Notes: a model not told the origin generated them from the letters alone. A DNA stretch of 64,000 nucleotides from Persicitalea sp038235275 (GCA_038235275.1 JBBSUC010000008.1:70160-134159); one strand, 5' to 3'. Numbered from the stretch's first letter, positions 7,950-16,623 are shown. A program made the numbers and translations.

Positions 7950-8969
7950 TCACGCCCACACTTTTGTCCCTTCGGTGCAGTTCTTGCACATCTCGATTTC
8001 GGAGCGGGAGCGAATGAGTGTTTGACGGAATTCCCGATAGGGATCGCCGCGCCAAAGCTCACGGAAACTTTGCTGCTTCATATCGCCCAATCGGTGATGG
8101 GCGTCTTTGTCGAAGCAGCACGGTACTACCAAGCCATCCCAGGTGATGACGCACGAATGCCACATTTTCCAGCAGTGATTCACGAATTCATTTTTTATGG
8201 AATAACTTTCGCCGTTTTTTTCGTAACGAGAGTACTTGTCAATGGTTGGCATCAGGTCGGAGCCGTTTTCGTAGTCGTAGATCTGCGCCGTTTTCAAACC
8301 CACTTCGTCCACGCCCATTTCCTTTGCCAATTGCTGCACCTCAGCAATTTGGTGTTCATTAGGTTTGACAACCAGAAACTGAAAAATCACGTGTGGCGTA
8401 CTGGATTTGAGTTCCTTCTTCCACTTAATAATATTCCGCGTACCTTCCAGTACTTTTTCCAGTTTCCCGCCGACGCGGTACTGCTGATACACCTCCTGCG
8501 ATGTACCGTCGATGGAAATAATCAGCCGATCCAGACCGGATTCAACGGTTTGCCGTGCTTTTTCGTCGTTCAGGAAATGGGCGTTGGTAGAGGTGGCGGT
8601 GTAAATTCCCTTATCGTGGGCATATTTGATCAATTCGATAAAGGAAGGGTGCAAATAGGGTTCACCCTGGAAATAAAAGATGAGGTAGAGCAGCGTGTCG
8701 GCTAGTTCGTCAATGGTTTTTTTGTATAAATCGTTCTCCATCATACCCGTAGGACGCGTGAAGGAACGCAGCCCGCTAGGGCATTCGGGGCAACGAAGGT
8801 TGCAAGAAGTCGTCGGCTCGAAGCTGATGGCGATGGGCATTCCGTAGTGGGTTGCTTTACCCGACACCTTTGAATAAAAGTAGCTCCCCACGACCTGGAT
8901 GGCATTCCAAGCCTTTTTAGGCGTTACTTTGGCGAAGAGATTGAGGCCGTCCTTGTAGTTTTTGTTCAT
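7950..8969 (-). CDS. Radical SAM/SPASM domain protein
   Basis: Iron-sulfur enzyme of unknown substrate. The 339-residue protein has the radical SAM cluster motif CNLRCPECPSG at ~50 (CxxxCxxC), core motifs FYFQGEPYLHPSF and LIISIDGTSQEVYQQYRVGG, and a C-terminal SPASM-type cysteine set (CWKMWHSCVITWDG, VVPCCFDKDAHHRLGDM, CKNC at the end). SPASM proteins often modify peptides or act on sugars, but no precursor peptide is visible next to it. I took the ATG at 8969 (MNKNYKDGLNLF); the frame extends 12 codons further upstream without family-like sequence. The stop overlaps a ParB-type half site at 7946-7954. Confidence 0.9.
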   Translation of the reverse strand: MNKNYKDGLNLFAKVTPKKAWNAIQVVGSYFYSKVSGKATHYGMPIAISFEPTTSCNLRCPECPSGLRSFTRPTGMMENDLYKKTIDELADTLLYLIFYFQGEPYLHPSFIELIKYAHDKGIYTATSTNAHFLNDEKARQTVESGLDRLIISIDGTSQEVYQQYRVGGKLEKVLEGTRNIIKWKKELKSSTPHVIFQFLVVKPNEHQIAEVQQLAKEMGVDEVGLKTAQIYDYENGSDLMPTIDKYSRYEKNGESYSIKNEFVNHCWKMWHSCVITWDGLVVPCCFDKDAHHRLGDMKQQSFRELWRGDPYREFRQTLIRSRSEIEMCKNCTEGTKVWA

Positions 8970-9107
8970 ATTTTTTTCGCCAAGCCTGGTACGCCGTAGC
9001 GGCAAAGTTTAATTGCAAAGGTCGCGAAGAGTGTTGGCTTTCCTTGAACAAATGAACGAAGAATTGAATTCTATGATCAGGCAAATAACTCAACTCTTCG
9101 AGGTGGC

Positions 9108-10229
9108 ATGAAGTATCCGGTCGTAATTATTGGCGGTGGATTGGCGGGGTTAGTCAGTAGTATCGAGCTGGCGCGGGCCGGGATAGAGGTTTTACTTGTC
9201 GAACGAAAAAATTATCCGCACCATAAGGTTTGCGGGGAGTATGTTTCCAACGAAGTCCGTCCCTACCTGGAAAATCTTGGCTTGGATCTTGGTACGATGG
9301 GTAGCGCAAAGATCAACCATTTCCGTTTCACATCGCCCAAAGGTTCGGTACTCGATACCCCACTAGACATGGGTGGTTTCGGGATCAGCCGCTTCACCCT
9401 GGATCAGGCCCTTTACAAATTAGCAGTAGAATCAGGCGTTGGTTTCCAGTTAAATACTATTGTGCAGGATGTCAGGTGGGTGGGTAATTTTTTTGAGATC
9501 GAAACTACCAATACAGGCCAAATCGAAACCGATGTGGTAATTGGGGCTTACGGCAAGCGTACCCGACTCGACAAACAACTCGACCGCGACTTCATGAATA
9601 AAGAATCCCCCTATGTGGGCGTCAAGTACCATATTAAAGGGGATTTTGCCAGAGACCTTATTTCACTCCATAATTTCAAAAACGGCTACTGTGGGATGTC
9701 AGCCATTGAGGATGACAAATACTGCCTTTGCTACCTGACAGAAAGATCGAATCTGAAAGAATCGGGCAATATTCCCGAATTGGAGCAAAACATTTTAAGC
9801 CGCAACCCCCATTTGAGAGATATTTTCAGCAACGCCGAATTTCTTTACGATAAACCGGAGGTCATCAACGAGATTTCATTCGCCCATAAGGCCCCCGTCG
9901 AAAACCACATTCTCATGGCGGGCGACAGCGCCGGACTCATCACGCCCCTTTGCGGCAACGGCATGGCTATGGCGATACGGGCGGGAAATAGGGTAGCTCG
10001 AGAAGTGAGCCAATACTTTTCGGATCATCATTCACGGGAAATTCTTGAAAAATCATATGCCAAGGCTTGGCGGAGTGAGTTTGCGCTGCGTTTGAAAGTG
10101 GGTCGCAATGTGCAGCGGCTTTTCGGTCGGGAGGTACTGTCGGAAATGGCTTTGGGCTTTTTTAAAATAACGCCGTCTCTACTGAAAATGGTCATAAAGG
10201 GAACGCACGGGGCCGAAATGAGCGCCTAA
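9108..10229 (+). CDS. NAD(P)/FAD-dependent oxidoreductase (geranylgeranyl-reductase-like)
   Basis: Flavoprotein of the PHBH/geranylgeranyl reductase superfamily. The 373-residue protein opens with the dinucleotide-binding motif VIIGGGLAGLVSSIELARAG and ERKNYPHHKVCGEYVSNEV, a PHHKVCGE-type motif seen in bacterial lipid or polyketide reductases, and has the second FAD motif MAGDSAGLITPLCGNGMAMA near 275. Relatives often sit beside a type III polyketide synthase and a methyltransferase, but neither is adjacent here, so the substrate is open. It is transcribed alone, divergently from the radical SAM gene. Confidence 0.88.
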   Translation: MKYPVVIIGGGLAGLVSSIELARAGIEVLLVERKNYPHHKVCGEYVSNEVRPYLENLGLDLGTMGSAKINHFRFTSPKGSVLDTPLDMGGFGISRFTLDQALYKLAVESGVGFQLNTIVQDVRWVGNFFEIETTNTGQIETDVVIGAYGKRTRLDKQLDRDFMNKESPYVGVKYHIKGDFARDLISLHNFKNGYCGMSAIEDDKYCLCYLTERSNLKESGNIPELEQNILSRNPHLRDIFSNAEFLYDKPEVINEISFAHKAPVENHILMAGDSAGLITPLCGNGMAMAIRAGNRVAREVSQYFSDHHSREILEKSYAKAWRSEFALRLKVGRNVQRLFGREVLSEMALGFFKITPSLLKMVIKGTHGAEMSA

Positions 10230-10310
10230 ATCAAAAAGATTTTACCGGCAAAATGCGCTACAAAGCTTCACAACGAGACAATTCCTTTAATCAAATAATC
10301 AAAATAAAAG

Positions 10311-10318
10311 TACTTTTG
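10311..10318 (+). promoter_or_regulatory. Candidate -7 promoter element of ald
   Basis: TACTTTTG matches the Bacteroidota TAnnTTTG -7 element and would give a start near 10325, about 41 nt before the ald ATG. No good TTG is at the -33 distance. Confidence 0.5.
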
Positions 10319-10365
10319 TCTCTCAATACAATAGTCTTTTACTTCATCACTCCATCTCTTAGAAA

Positions 10366-11502
10366 ATGATCATCGGCGTACCCAGTGAAATCAAGAACAA
10401 TGAAAACCGCGTGGCCGTCACCCCGGCGGGCGTCACCGAATTCCGTCGCCACGGCCATACCACCTACGTACAAAAGGATGCGGGCAAGGGCAGCGGTTTC
10501 TCCAATGAAGAATATGTAGAATCTGGGGCCGAATTGCTGGACACCATTGAGGAGGTGTACGCTATCGCCGACATGATCGTAAAAGTGAAGGAGCCCATTG
10601 CGTGCGAATATCCGCTCATCAAGGAAAACCAACTGCTTTTCACCTACTTCCACTTCGCCTCGTCCGAAGAACTCACTCACGCCATGATCGAGCGTAAGGC
10701 GGTATGCCTGGCCTACGAAACCGTGGAGCGTGCTGACCGCAGTCTACCTTTATTGATCCCAATGAGTGAAGTGGCCGGACGGATGGCGATTCAGGAAGGT
10801 GCCAAGTACCTTGAAAAACCCATGGGCGGACGCGGCATCCTGCTGGGTGGCGTGGCCGGGGTAAAACCCGCCGATGTACTGGTACTGGGGGGCGGAATCG
10901 TCGGTACCGAAGCTGCCAAGATGGCCGCCGGACTCGGAGCGCACGTCACGATTATGGATATTAGTCTGCCACGCCTGCGCTACCTGGAAGACATCATGCC
11001 CGCCAATGTGGACACCGTCATGTCCAACGAGTACAACATTCGCCGCCACATCCAGCACTCCGACATCATCATCGGTGGCGTGCTGATTCCGGGAGCCAAA
11101 GCCCCCTCACTGATTACCAAGGATATGCTGAAACTGATGCGCCCCGGCACCGTGATGGTGGACGTGGCTATCGACCAGGGCGGCTGTTTCGAGACCTCCC
11201 ATGCCACCACGCACGAAGATCCTACTTACGTTGTGGATGAGGTGGTTCACTACTGCGTGGCGAATATGCCAGGCGCGGTGCCTTATACTTCAACATTAGC
11301 ACTGACTAACTCGACCCTGCCTTACGCCCTGCAATTGGCAAATTCGGGCTGGCAGTTAGCTTGTACCAAAAGCGAGGAACTTTTGAAAGGTTTGAATATA
11401 GTTAACGGACAGGTAGTATATAAGGGCGTGTCTGATGCTTTTGATTTGCCCTATGTCGATGTCCACGAAGTATTGGATTCGTACAGTTCGGCAGATTTGT
11501 AG
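10366..11502 (+). CDS. ald: Alanine dehydrogenase
   Basis: Reversible NAD-dependent oxidative deamination of L-alanine to pyruvate and ammonia. The 378-residue protein starts with MIIGVPSEIKNNENRVAVTP (Arg15 substrate contact), has VKVKEP around Lys75 and FTYFHFASSEE with His96 as the catalytic pair, KPMGGRGILLGGVAGV, and the NAD-binding motif VLVLGGGIVGTEAAKMAAGL near 180. Length fits the family. It is a single-gene unit with its own -7 element and an intrinsic terminator 19 bp after the stop. Confidence 0.96.
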   Translation: MIIGVPSEIKNNENRVAVTPAGVTEFRRHGHTTYVQKDAGKGSGFSNEEYVESGAELLDTIEEVYAIADMIVKVKEPIACEYPLIKENQLLFTYFHFASSEELTHAMIERKAVCLAYETVERADRSLPLLIPMSEVAGRMAIQEGAKYLEKPMGGRGILLGGVAGVKPADVLVLGGGIVGTEAAKMAAGLGAHVTIMDISLPRLRYLEDIMPANVDTVMSNEYNIRRHIQHSDIIIGGVLIPGAKAPSLITKDMLKLMRPGTVMVDVAIDQGGCFETSHATTHEDPTYVVDEVVHYCVANMPGAVPYTSTLALTNSTLPYALQLANSGWQLACTKSEELLKGLNIVNGQVVYKGVSDAFDLPYVDVHEVLDSYSSADL

Positions 11503-11520
11503 TCTTCGCTAAAAACGTGC

Positions 11521-11561
11521 AAAGGCGGCTCCCAGCGTAAGTTCGGGGACCGCCTTTTTTT
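11521..11561 (+). terminator. Intrinsic terminator after ald
   Basis: AAAGGCGG (11521-11528) pairs with CCGCCTTT (11550-11557), extended by a TCCC/GGGA pairing inside, and runs into a stretch of seven T ending at 11561. Confidence 0.85.
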
Positions 11562-11622
11562 GTTAATTCTAAAAAAATTGCAATTTTTTTGATTAATAAA
11601 TTTTTTATTGAAAAAGATTGCT

Positions 11623-11630
11623 TACTTTTG
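11623..11630 (+). promoter_or_regulatory. Candidate -7 promoter element of the DEAD-box gene
   Basis: TACTTTTG matches TAnnTTTG and follows an AT-rich stretch. If used, transcription starts near 11637 and leaves a leader of about 317 nt before the helicase ATG at 11954. The expected -33 TTG is not well placed. Confidence 0.45.
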
Positions 11631-11639
11631 CGTCATAAT

Positions 11640-11953
11640 TGAACGAACATCCGTTCACTTCTCTGCTTCAGTCCGGGTCAGGCACCAGAATTTGCCACCA
11701 ACCACCAAGTATAAGGTTGGTCCTTCCGATAAAGTCTCGCAGAGCCACACGGATGTATTGTGTGGGCTTTGCGCAAAATCCCTTTTGTCAAGTAAGTAGT
11801 ACAATCCAACCGATCGGTTTTGCCGAACGCTAGGATACTATCTTGTGCGTTGCGGTTTCCGGTTTTTCGGGAAGGCAAGTATGGGGAAGTTGTTTAGGCA
11901 ACACCTAAACCAACGCCCCAATTTCTAAAATAAATAAACGACAAACAATACCA
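11640..11953 (+). other. Structured 5' leader of the DEAD-box helicase gene
   Basis: This gap has no convincing gene. It holds at least three hairpins: 11697-11703 with 11715-11721 (ACCAACC/GGTTGGT); a 12-bp stem around 11742-11769 (GCAGAGCCACAC with GTGTGGGCTTTGC, one bulge and one G-T pair); and a large one at 11883-11919 where GGGG, GTTG and TTTAGG pair with CCTAAA, CAAC and CCCC around a 5-nt loop. The last ends 34 nt before the start codon and has no T-run. The region is a candidate cis-acting RNA, perhaps a target of the helicase itself; that role is inference. Confidence 0.55.
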
Positions 11954-14221
11954 ATGGAATTAATAGAAAATGAAGAAGTACTGGTAGTCGACGCCAATGG
12001 CTCAGACGACCAGATAGTGGCCGAAAAGAAGCCGAAAGCCAAAAAGAAAGTGGCTAAGGTGGCTGTAATCGAAGAAGTAGTTTCTCCCGAGACTGAAATC
12101 ACGGCGGAGAAAAAGAAGCCGAAAGCCAAGAAAGTCGTTGTGGCTGAGGCTGAATCAGTTGTAATGCCCGTAGAAAATGAGATCGTCGTTGAGGTAAAAA
12201 AGCCAAAGTCAAAGAAAGCAGTGGTTGCTGAGGTTGAGCATGTGGATATGTCGGATGCGGAAGAAATTGTAGCTGCGGTAAAGGCACCCAAGGCTAAGAA
12301 AAAAGTGGTAGCTGTGGTTGAAGAAGAAGAGATTGAAATGGCGCAGCCTGAAAACGATTTCGACGCTGAAGAAGACGAGGAAGTAGAAGCAGTGGAAGAA
12401 GCGCCTAAGTCTGGTTTTGCCGCGCTGGGTCTTTCGGACGACATCATGCGGGCCGTGGAGGAAATGGGCTTTACAACCCCCTCTCCTATTCAGGCCGAGG
12501 CGATTCCGCCCGTGATGGAAGGCTACGACGTAATCGGACAGGCCCAGACGGGTACGGGTAAAACCGCTGCCTTCGGTATTCCGGCTTTAGAAATGATCGA
12601 TGCCCGCAGCAATGCCGTGCAAGTACTGGTGCTTTGTCCCACCCGCGAACTGGCGGTACAGGTTTCGCAGGAAATCGGTCGCCTTGCCAAGTACAAGCGC
12701 GGCGTACGGATCGAAGCCATTTACGGCGGTGATTCCATCGAGCGCCAAATTCGCTCTTTGAAAAAAGGCGTTCAAATCGTGGTTGGCACGCCGGGCCGCG
12801 TGATGGACCACATGCAGCGCCGGACGCTGGATTTCAGCGAGGTACGCATGATGGTGCTGGACGAAGCCGATGAAATGCTGGACATGGGCTTCCGCGAGGA
12901 CATCGAGAGCATTTTGGTCGATATGCCCGAAGACAAGCAGACGATTCTGTTCTCGGCTACCATGTCGAAGCCAATCTTGAGCATCACCAAGCGTTTCCTG
13001 GATGATCCCGTCATGATTAAGGTCGTGCGCAACGAGCTGACCAACGATAACATCGCTCAGCTTTGCTATGAGGTGAAGCCGCAAGGTAAACTGGAAGTGA
13101 TGACGCGCCTGATCGATATGTATAACATCCAGTCACTGTTGGTATTCTGTAACACCAAACGGAAGGTGGACGAAATCGTGGAGCAATTGCAAACCAGGGG
13201 CTACGCCGCCGAGGGCATCCATGGCGACCTCCGACAGCAGCAGCGTACCAACGTGATGAACAAGTTTAAAGCGGGCGTCAGTACGATTCTGGTTGGTACC
13301 GACGTAGCCGCTCGCGGCATCGACGTGACCGGACTGGACGCCGTGATCAACTACGACATTCCGCTGGATGAAGAGTACTACGTTCACCGCATTGGCCGGA
13401 CGGGCCGCGCGGGTCTCGCGGGCAAAGCGTTTTCGCTGGTCGCCCGTGATGAGCGCAACCGCATCCGCCAGATCGAGAATTTCACGAAAGTGAAGATCGA
13501 AAAAGGCGTGATTCCTTCTTATGAGGACATCGTCGGCGTTCGCAAAGCGCGTTTCGTGGAAACGATGGCCGAGGCGATCCGCCAAAACGATAAGAATAAG
13601 GACAATCTGTACGACGACGTGCTGGAGCAACTGCACCACAGCGGCTTCTCGACTGAGCAAATCGTCGGTGCCATGACGCAGCAACTGCTGGGTGTGGAGA
13701 AAAACGAATACGCCGACGCCAATCTGGCCTGGGAGGAACGCCGTTCCGACCGGGGCGACGAACGTCGCGGTGGACGCGACCGGGATAGTGGCAGTGGCGA
13801 CCGGGGCGGACGTTTCGGACGTGACCGCGAAAGGGGCGGTGATCGGGGTTCTCGTTTCGAGAGCCGCGACGATCGCGGCGGGCGTTCTGGAGGCGATCGT
13901 GATCGCGGCGATCGGGGTTCCCGTTTTGGCAACCGCGACGACCGTGCGCCGCGCCGCGAAAAAAGCGCACCGGGTCCCGTGGAAGAAGGTATGTCACGCT
14001 TATATTTCAACGTTGGTCACCAGGACCACATCGCCCCCCGTGACTTCGTAGGCGCTATCGCCGGCGAGTCCGGTATCGCGGGCCGCGACATTGGGGCCAT
14101 TGAGATTTATGACAATTACACCTACGTGGACGTCCCTGAGCGTGATTCACGCGTGGTGATCCGCGCGATGGACGGCAACACGATCAAAGGCAACCGCGTG
14201 CAAGTGGATATTGCGAAATGA
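11954..14221 (+). CDS. DEAD/DEAH box RNA helicase with DbpA-type C-domain (CsdA/DeaD-like)
   Basis: ATP-dependent RNA helicase, probably for ribosome assembly and cold adaptation. The 755-residue protein has an unusual N-terminal extension (1-~150) with four lysine/proline blocks of KPKAKK type separated by Val/Glu/Ala-rich stretches and an acidic end. The helicase core begins with the Q motif GFTTPSPIQAEAIP, then AQTGTGKTAAFG, VLDEADEMLDMGF, LFSATMSKP and HRIGRTGRAG. A basic/acidic RGD-rich linker (~595-675) leads to a DbpA RNA-binding fold (MSRLYFNVGHQDHIAPRDFV onward). It is alone in its transcription unit, with a long leader and a strong terminator. Confidence 0.95.
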   Translation: MELIENEEVLVVDANGSDDQIVAEKKPKAKKKVAKVAVIEEVVSPETEITAEKKKPKAKKVVVAEAESVVMPVENEIVVEVKKPKSKKAVVAEVEHVDMSDAEEIVAAVKAPKAKKKVVAVVEEEEIEMAQPENDFDAEEDEEVEAVEEAPKSGFAALGLSDDIMRAVEEMGFTTPSPIQAEAIPPVMEGYDVIGQAQTGTGKTAAFGIPALEMIDARSNAVQVLVLCPTRELAVQVSQEIGRLAKYKRGVRIEAIYGGDSIERQIRSLKKGVQIVVGTPGRVMDHMQRRTLDFSEVRMMVLDEADEMLDMGFREDIESILVDMPEDKQTILFSATMSKPILSITKRFLDDPVMIKVVRNELTNDNIAQLCYEVKPQGKLEVMTRLIDMYNIQSLLVFCNTKRKVDEIVEQLQTRGYAAEGIHGDLRQQQRTNVMNKFKAGVSTILVGTDVAARGIDVTGLDAVINYDIPLDEEYYVHRIGRTGRAGLAGKAFSLVARDERNRIRQIENFTKVKIEKGVIPSYEDIVGVRKARFVETMAEAIRQNDKNKDNLYDDVLEQLHHSGFSTEQIVGAMTQQLLGVEKNEYADANLAWEERRSDRGDERRGGRDRDSGSGDRGGRFGRDRERGGDRGSRFESRDDRGGRSGGDRDRGDRGSRFGNRDDRAPRREKSAPGPVEEGMSRLYFNVGHQDHIAPRDFVGAIAGESGIAGRDIGAIEIYDNYTYVDVPERDSRVVIRAMDGNTIKGNRVQVDIAK

Positions 14222-14338
14222 GTTGAGAGTTGAGAGTTTTTATTCGTCTATCAAATCAAACGACAAACAAAGGGGCTTCCGAATTTCGGAAGCCCCTTTG
14301 TTTATTAAGCGCATTCGTGAAATAAGCACTCTCAACTC
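14220..14338. repeat. Outer inverted repeat enclosing the terminator
   Basis: GAGTTGAGAGT (14220-14230) is perfectly complementary to 14328-14338; the left arm begins inside the helicase stop codon and its word TTGAGAG is repeated in tandem. It encloses the terminator hairpin at 14269-14299. Confidence 0.65.
14269..14306. terminator. Bidirectional intrinsic terminator
   Basis: AAAGGGGCTTCCG (14269-14281) pairs perfectly with 14287-14299 around a 5-nt loop, flanked by A-rich sequence on the left and T-rich on the right. It lies between the convergent helicase and lipoprotein genes and can serve both. Confidence 0.88.
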
Positions 14339-14349
14339 TTAATTCTCCA

Positions 14350-15699
14350 CTATTCATAAAAATAGCCAAAAATAATTCCCATCTCATCTTCGCTCAATAA
14401 GCCAAAGCGGATGGTTTTGTCGGTCTTGTTATTGTAGGTTATTTCCGAGATAAGCCCTTCACCCGCTTGCAGTTGTATGGGTGTGGTTAAGTTCTTAATG
14501 AGCGGATGCTCCCAGTCTGTGCTTTCGTATACCACCTCGCCGTCGCGAGTGCCGCCTTTGATTTTGATAATGAATTTCTCACCCAGTTTATGGGTATGCG
14601 AAGTGAGCATTAGTACCGTAGTGGGCTTTTTGAAAGTAAAGCTTTTGGTAGCTGTGGTAGTCTTTCCAGGGGGCAAAGTGAAGCTTTCGTTGGCCAGATT
14701 CAAGGCATTTACCACGTGCTTCACCTTGCTTTTGGGCAGCGTGTAGAGGTTCACGTGAACCTCCCCCGTTTCGGTTTGCGCGGTTTTGTTGACGTAGTGC
14801 GAGTTCATATCGAACGACGCCCCGGCGGGTAGCAGCAGGGCGGCACCTTCGGGTAGTGAGTAGTCATGTGCCTGCGTTTGGGTACCCGCCCAGAATACGT
14901 GGTTCTGCATCGAAAGAAGGGTCAAGAAGTTGGTACTGCCATCGGGATTGCGGATGTCGCGGATGGAATTCAGCGGCGGCATTGTGCTTTTATTATTAAA
15001 ATCGTACAGAATAAAATGGTGGCTACCGGGCCGCATCAGCACCTGCACCCGGCTGACGTATTGATTCTCGGTATTACCTACCATCTGCCGGGAAAACATC
15101 TCGCGCTCGAAATTAGGACTGACGGTGAACGGCCCAAGCTTCATCTGGAAACCTTCCCCAACCGCAGGCGGCTTCAAACCATCGAAAATAGCGACATAGC
15201 TGGGCGTCTTGTCGTTCAGCAAAGTAGTATCTACCACATTTCCTTTTTCGGGTGAGCCCGCCTCGATCCAGCGCCGAACGAACTCCAATTGCCCCACACT
15301 CAGCGGCGTACCGCCCAGTGGCATCGGCAAACCATACTGTTTGCCGCCGTGGTGGCTAGTGTCCCAGTTTAGTTTGTGATACAGCAAACTTTCGTTGGAA
15401 CTGAAGGGCTTTACGCGCTTCATTCCCTCCGACTTAGCCTCTGGCTGACGTGAAAGAATATTAATGAGGTTAGCGTATGATTTGCCCTTGGCCAGTACCA
15501 GCCCGTGCTGCTTGAAATCATTATCTTGCTCCGACAAGTGGCAGCCCGCCGTGGCGCAGGTCGGCGTGAAAATACGGTCCTGAATTAGGTTGTATGACGA
15601 AAGTTCGGTGGTAACAATTGCTTTCTCCTGTTCTTTGCAGCCCGACAAAAACAGCACACCGCCCGCCAAAACGAACGCACCTACTTTCCAATGATTCAT
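14350..15699 (-). CDS. Lipoprotein with CxxxxCH motif and copper type II monooxygenase-like domain
   Basis: Envelope protein of unknown substrate. The 449 residues begin with a lipoprotein signal (AGGVLFLSGCKEQ, Cys21). Residues ~45-60 contain TPTCATAGCHLSEQ, a CxxxxCH variant of a cytochrome c heme site, followed by LPMPLGGTPLSVGQLEFVRRWIEAG, the usual end of such cytochrome-like domains. The C-terminal half resembles the PHM fold: GSHHFILYDFN supplies a His-His pair and LTSHTHKLGEKF an HTH pair as found at the CuH and CuM sites. Combined cytochrome/copper-monooxygenase proteins are known from Planctomycetes and Bacteroidota. Heme attachment and activity are inference. Confidence 0.75.
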   Translation of the reverse strand: MNHWKVGAFVLAGGVLFLSGCKEQEKAIVTTELSSYNLIQDRIFTPTCATAGCHLSEQDNDFKQHGLVLAKGKSYANLINILSRQPEAKSEGMKRVKPFSSNESLLYHKLNWDTSHHGGKQYGLPMPLGGTPLSVGQLEFVRRWIEAGSPEKGNVVDTTLLNDKTPSYVAIFDGLKPPAVGEGFQMKLGPFTVSPNFEREMFSRQMVGNTENQYVSRVQVLMRPGSHHFILYDFNNKSTMPPLNSIRDIRNPDGSTNFLTLLSMQNHVFWAGTQTQAHDYSLPEGAALLLPAGASFDMNSHYVNKTAQTETGEVHVNLYTLPKSKVKHVVNALNLANESFTLPPGKTTTATKSFTFKKPTTVLMLTSHTHKLGEKFIIKIKGGTRDGEVVYESTDWEHPLIKNLTTPIQLQAGEGLISEITYNNKTDKTIRFGLLSEDEMGIIFGYFYE

Positions 15700-15759
15700 A
15701 GCTTCGGTACTCTTTTGGTTTTCAATAAATTACAAACCAGAATTCACGGATAAAAGTAC

Positions 15760-16536
15760 TCAAAAGCGTAAGATAAAATCTTCCTTGACCTGCTCCCTTC
15801 TAAAAAATACCAACCCCACCCAAAATAAATCTACTGTTACCGTCACCTCGGGATGCGCTTTGATTTCCTCCCAGGCAGCGGTCATTTCTTTCGACCAATA
15901 AATATCATCAAAAATGAAGACGGACTTTTCGTCTGCAAATGGCAAAGTATCATTAAAATAACGCAGGGTAGGCTCGTAACGGTGATTGGCGTCGAAGAAG
16001 GCCAGACCAATTTTCTGGTTTCGCTTTTTCAGAAAATCGGGTAAAGTGTGGTCGATATTTCCCACTATGACCGAAGTGTTTTCTAAACCAAGGTCCCTGA
16101 AATTCCCCTTCGCCAGACGAGCCGTTTCCGGGCAACCCTCCATCGTAAAAATTTCTGATTCGGGTAAAGCCTTGGCGAAGTAAGCTGTGGTGATACCGAG
16201 CGAAGTACCCAGTTCGAGTATTGTTTTGGGCTGTAAGTACTGGCTCAAACGATAAAAAAACTGTCCGAATCGTGCGGGTTTCTCGGCATTCCTGGCAATC
16301 TCGCTAATCTTCCTGCGATTTGAATTATTACGCCGCGAACCCGCCCCCAAATCAAGAATCGTTATTTCGTCGGTTCGTTTCAGTAGTTTTTTCCGTAAGG
16401 GCTCGATCTCTTGAAAGTCAGAATTATTTCGACCCTTTGCTTTTACGGCCTGATTATAAAGCTCATATACAAATGGCGAATGAATCGAGTGCGCATTACC
16501 CGCGCGAAGTAGGTGTTTGAGGTATTGTAGTATCAT
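15760..16536 (-). CDS. Class I SAM-dependent methyltransferase
   Basis: Probable O-methyltransferase-like enzyme, substrate unknown. The 258-residue protein (starting MILQYLKHLLRAGNAHSIHS) has the SAM-binding motif TILELGTSLGITTAYFAKAL near 120, MEGCPETARLAKGNF as motif post-I, and FFDANHRYEPTLRYFN / VFIFDDIYWSKEMTAAW, an arrangement shared with catechol O-methyltransferase-like proteins. The N-terminal HSIHSPFVYELYN is common to Bacteroidota members. The ATG at 16536 was chosen over an upstream extension that runs through the repeat at 16543-16623. Confidence 0.87.
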   Translation of the reverse strand: MILQYLKHLLRAGNAHSIHSPFVYELYNQAVKAKGRNNSDFQEIEPLRKKLLKRTDEITILDLGAGSRRNNSNRRKISEIARNAEKPARFGQFFYRLSQYLQPKTILELGTSLGITTAYFAKALPESEIFTMEGCPETARLAKGNFRDLGLENTSVIVGNIDHTLPDFLKKRNQKIGLAFFDANHRYEPTLRYFNDTLPFADEKSVFIFDDIYWSKEMTAAWEEIKAHPEVTVTVDLFWVGLVFFRREQVKEDFILRF

Positions 16537-16542
16537 AGCAAG

Positions 16543-16623
16543 GTAGGGGCGAATCCATGTGTTCGCCCGATGGCTGTCGCAAGCAGGGCCGCCCGATGAC
16601 TGGCGCACCCTGTCCGGCCCTAC
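16543..16623. repeat. Intergenic palindromic element (possible dispersed repeat)
   Basis: An element bounded by GTAGGG (16543-16548) and CCCTAC (16618-16623), with an internal hairpin GGGCGAA ... TTCGCCC just inside the left end and GC-rich sequence throughout. Its shape (short palindrome-bounded block between two leftward genes) resembles small dispersed repeats of Bacteroidota; no second copy is visible in this window. Confidence 0.45.

Noticed and set aside
11608..11878. Three short reading frames (63-66 residues) in the helicase leader
   Set aside because: They overlap each other in different frames and strands, have no family resemblance, and run through the hairpins; the region is better explained as a structured leader.
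11905..12447. 180-residue Ser/Thr-rich frame on the minus strand
   Set aside because: Low-complexity mirror of the KPKAKK repeats of the helicase N-terminus; no independent coding signal.
13482..14010. Two Arg/Ser/Pro-rich frames of 163-171 residues on the minus strand
   Set aside because: Shadows of the RGD-rich helicase linker, produced by biased composition.
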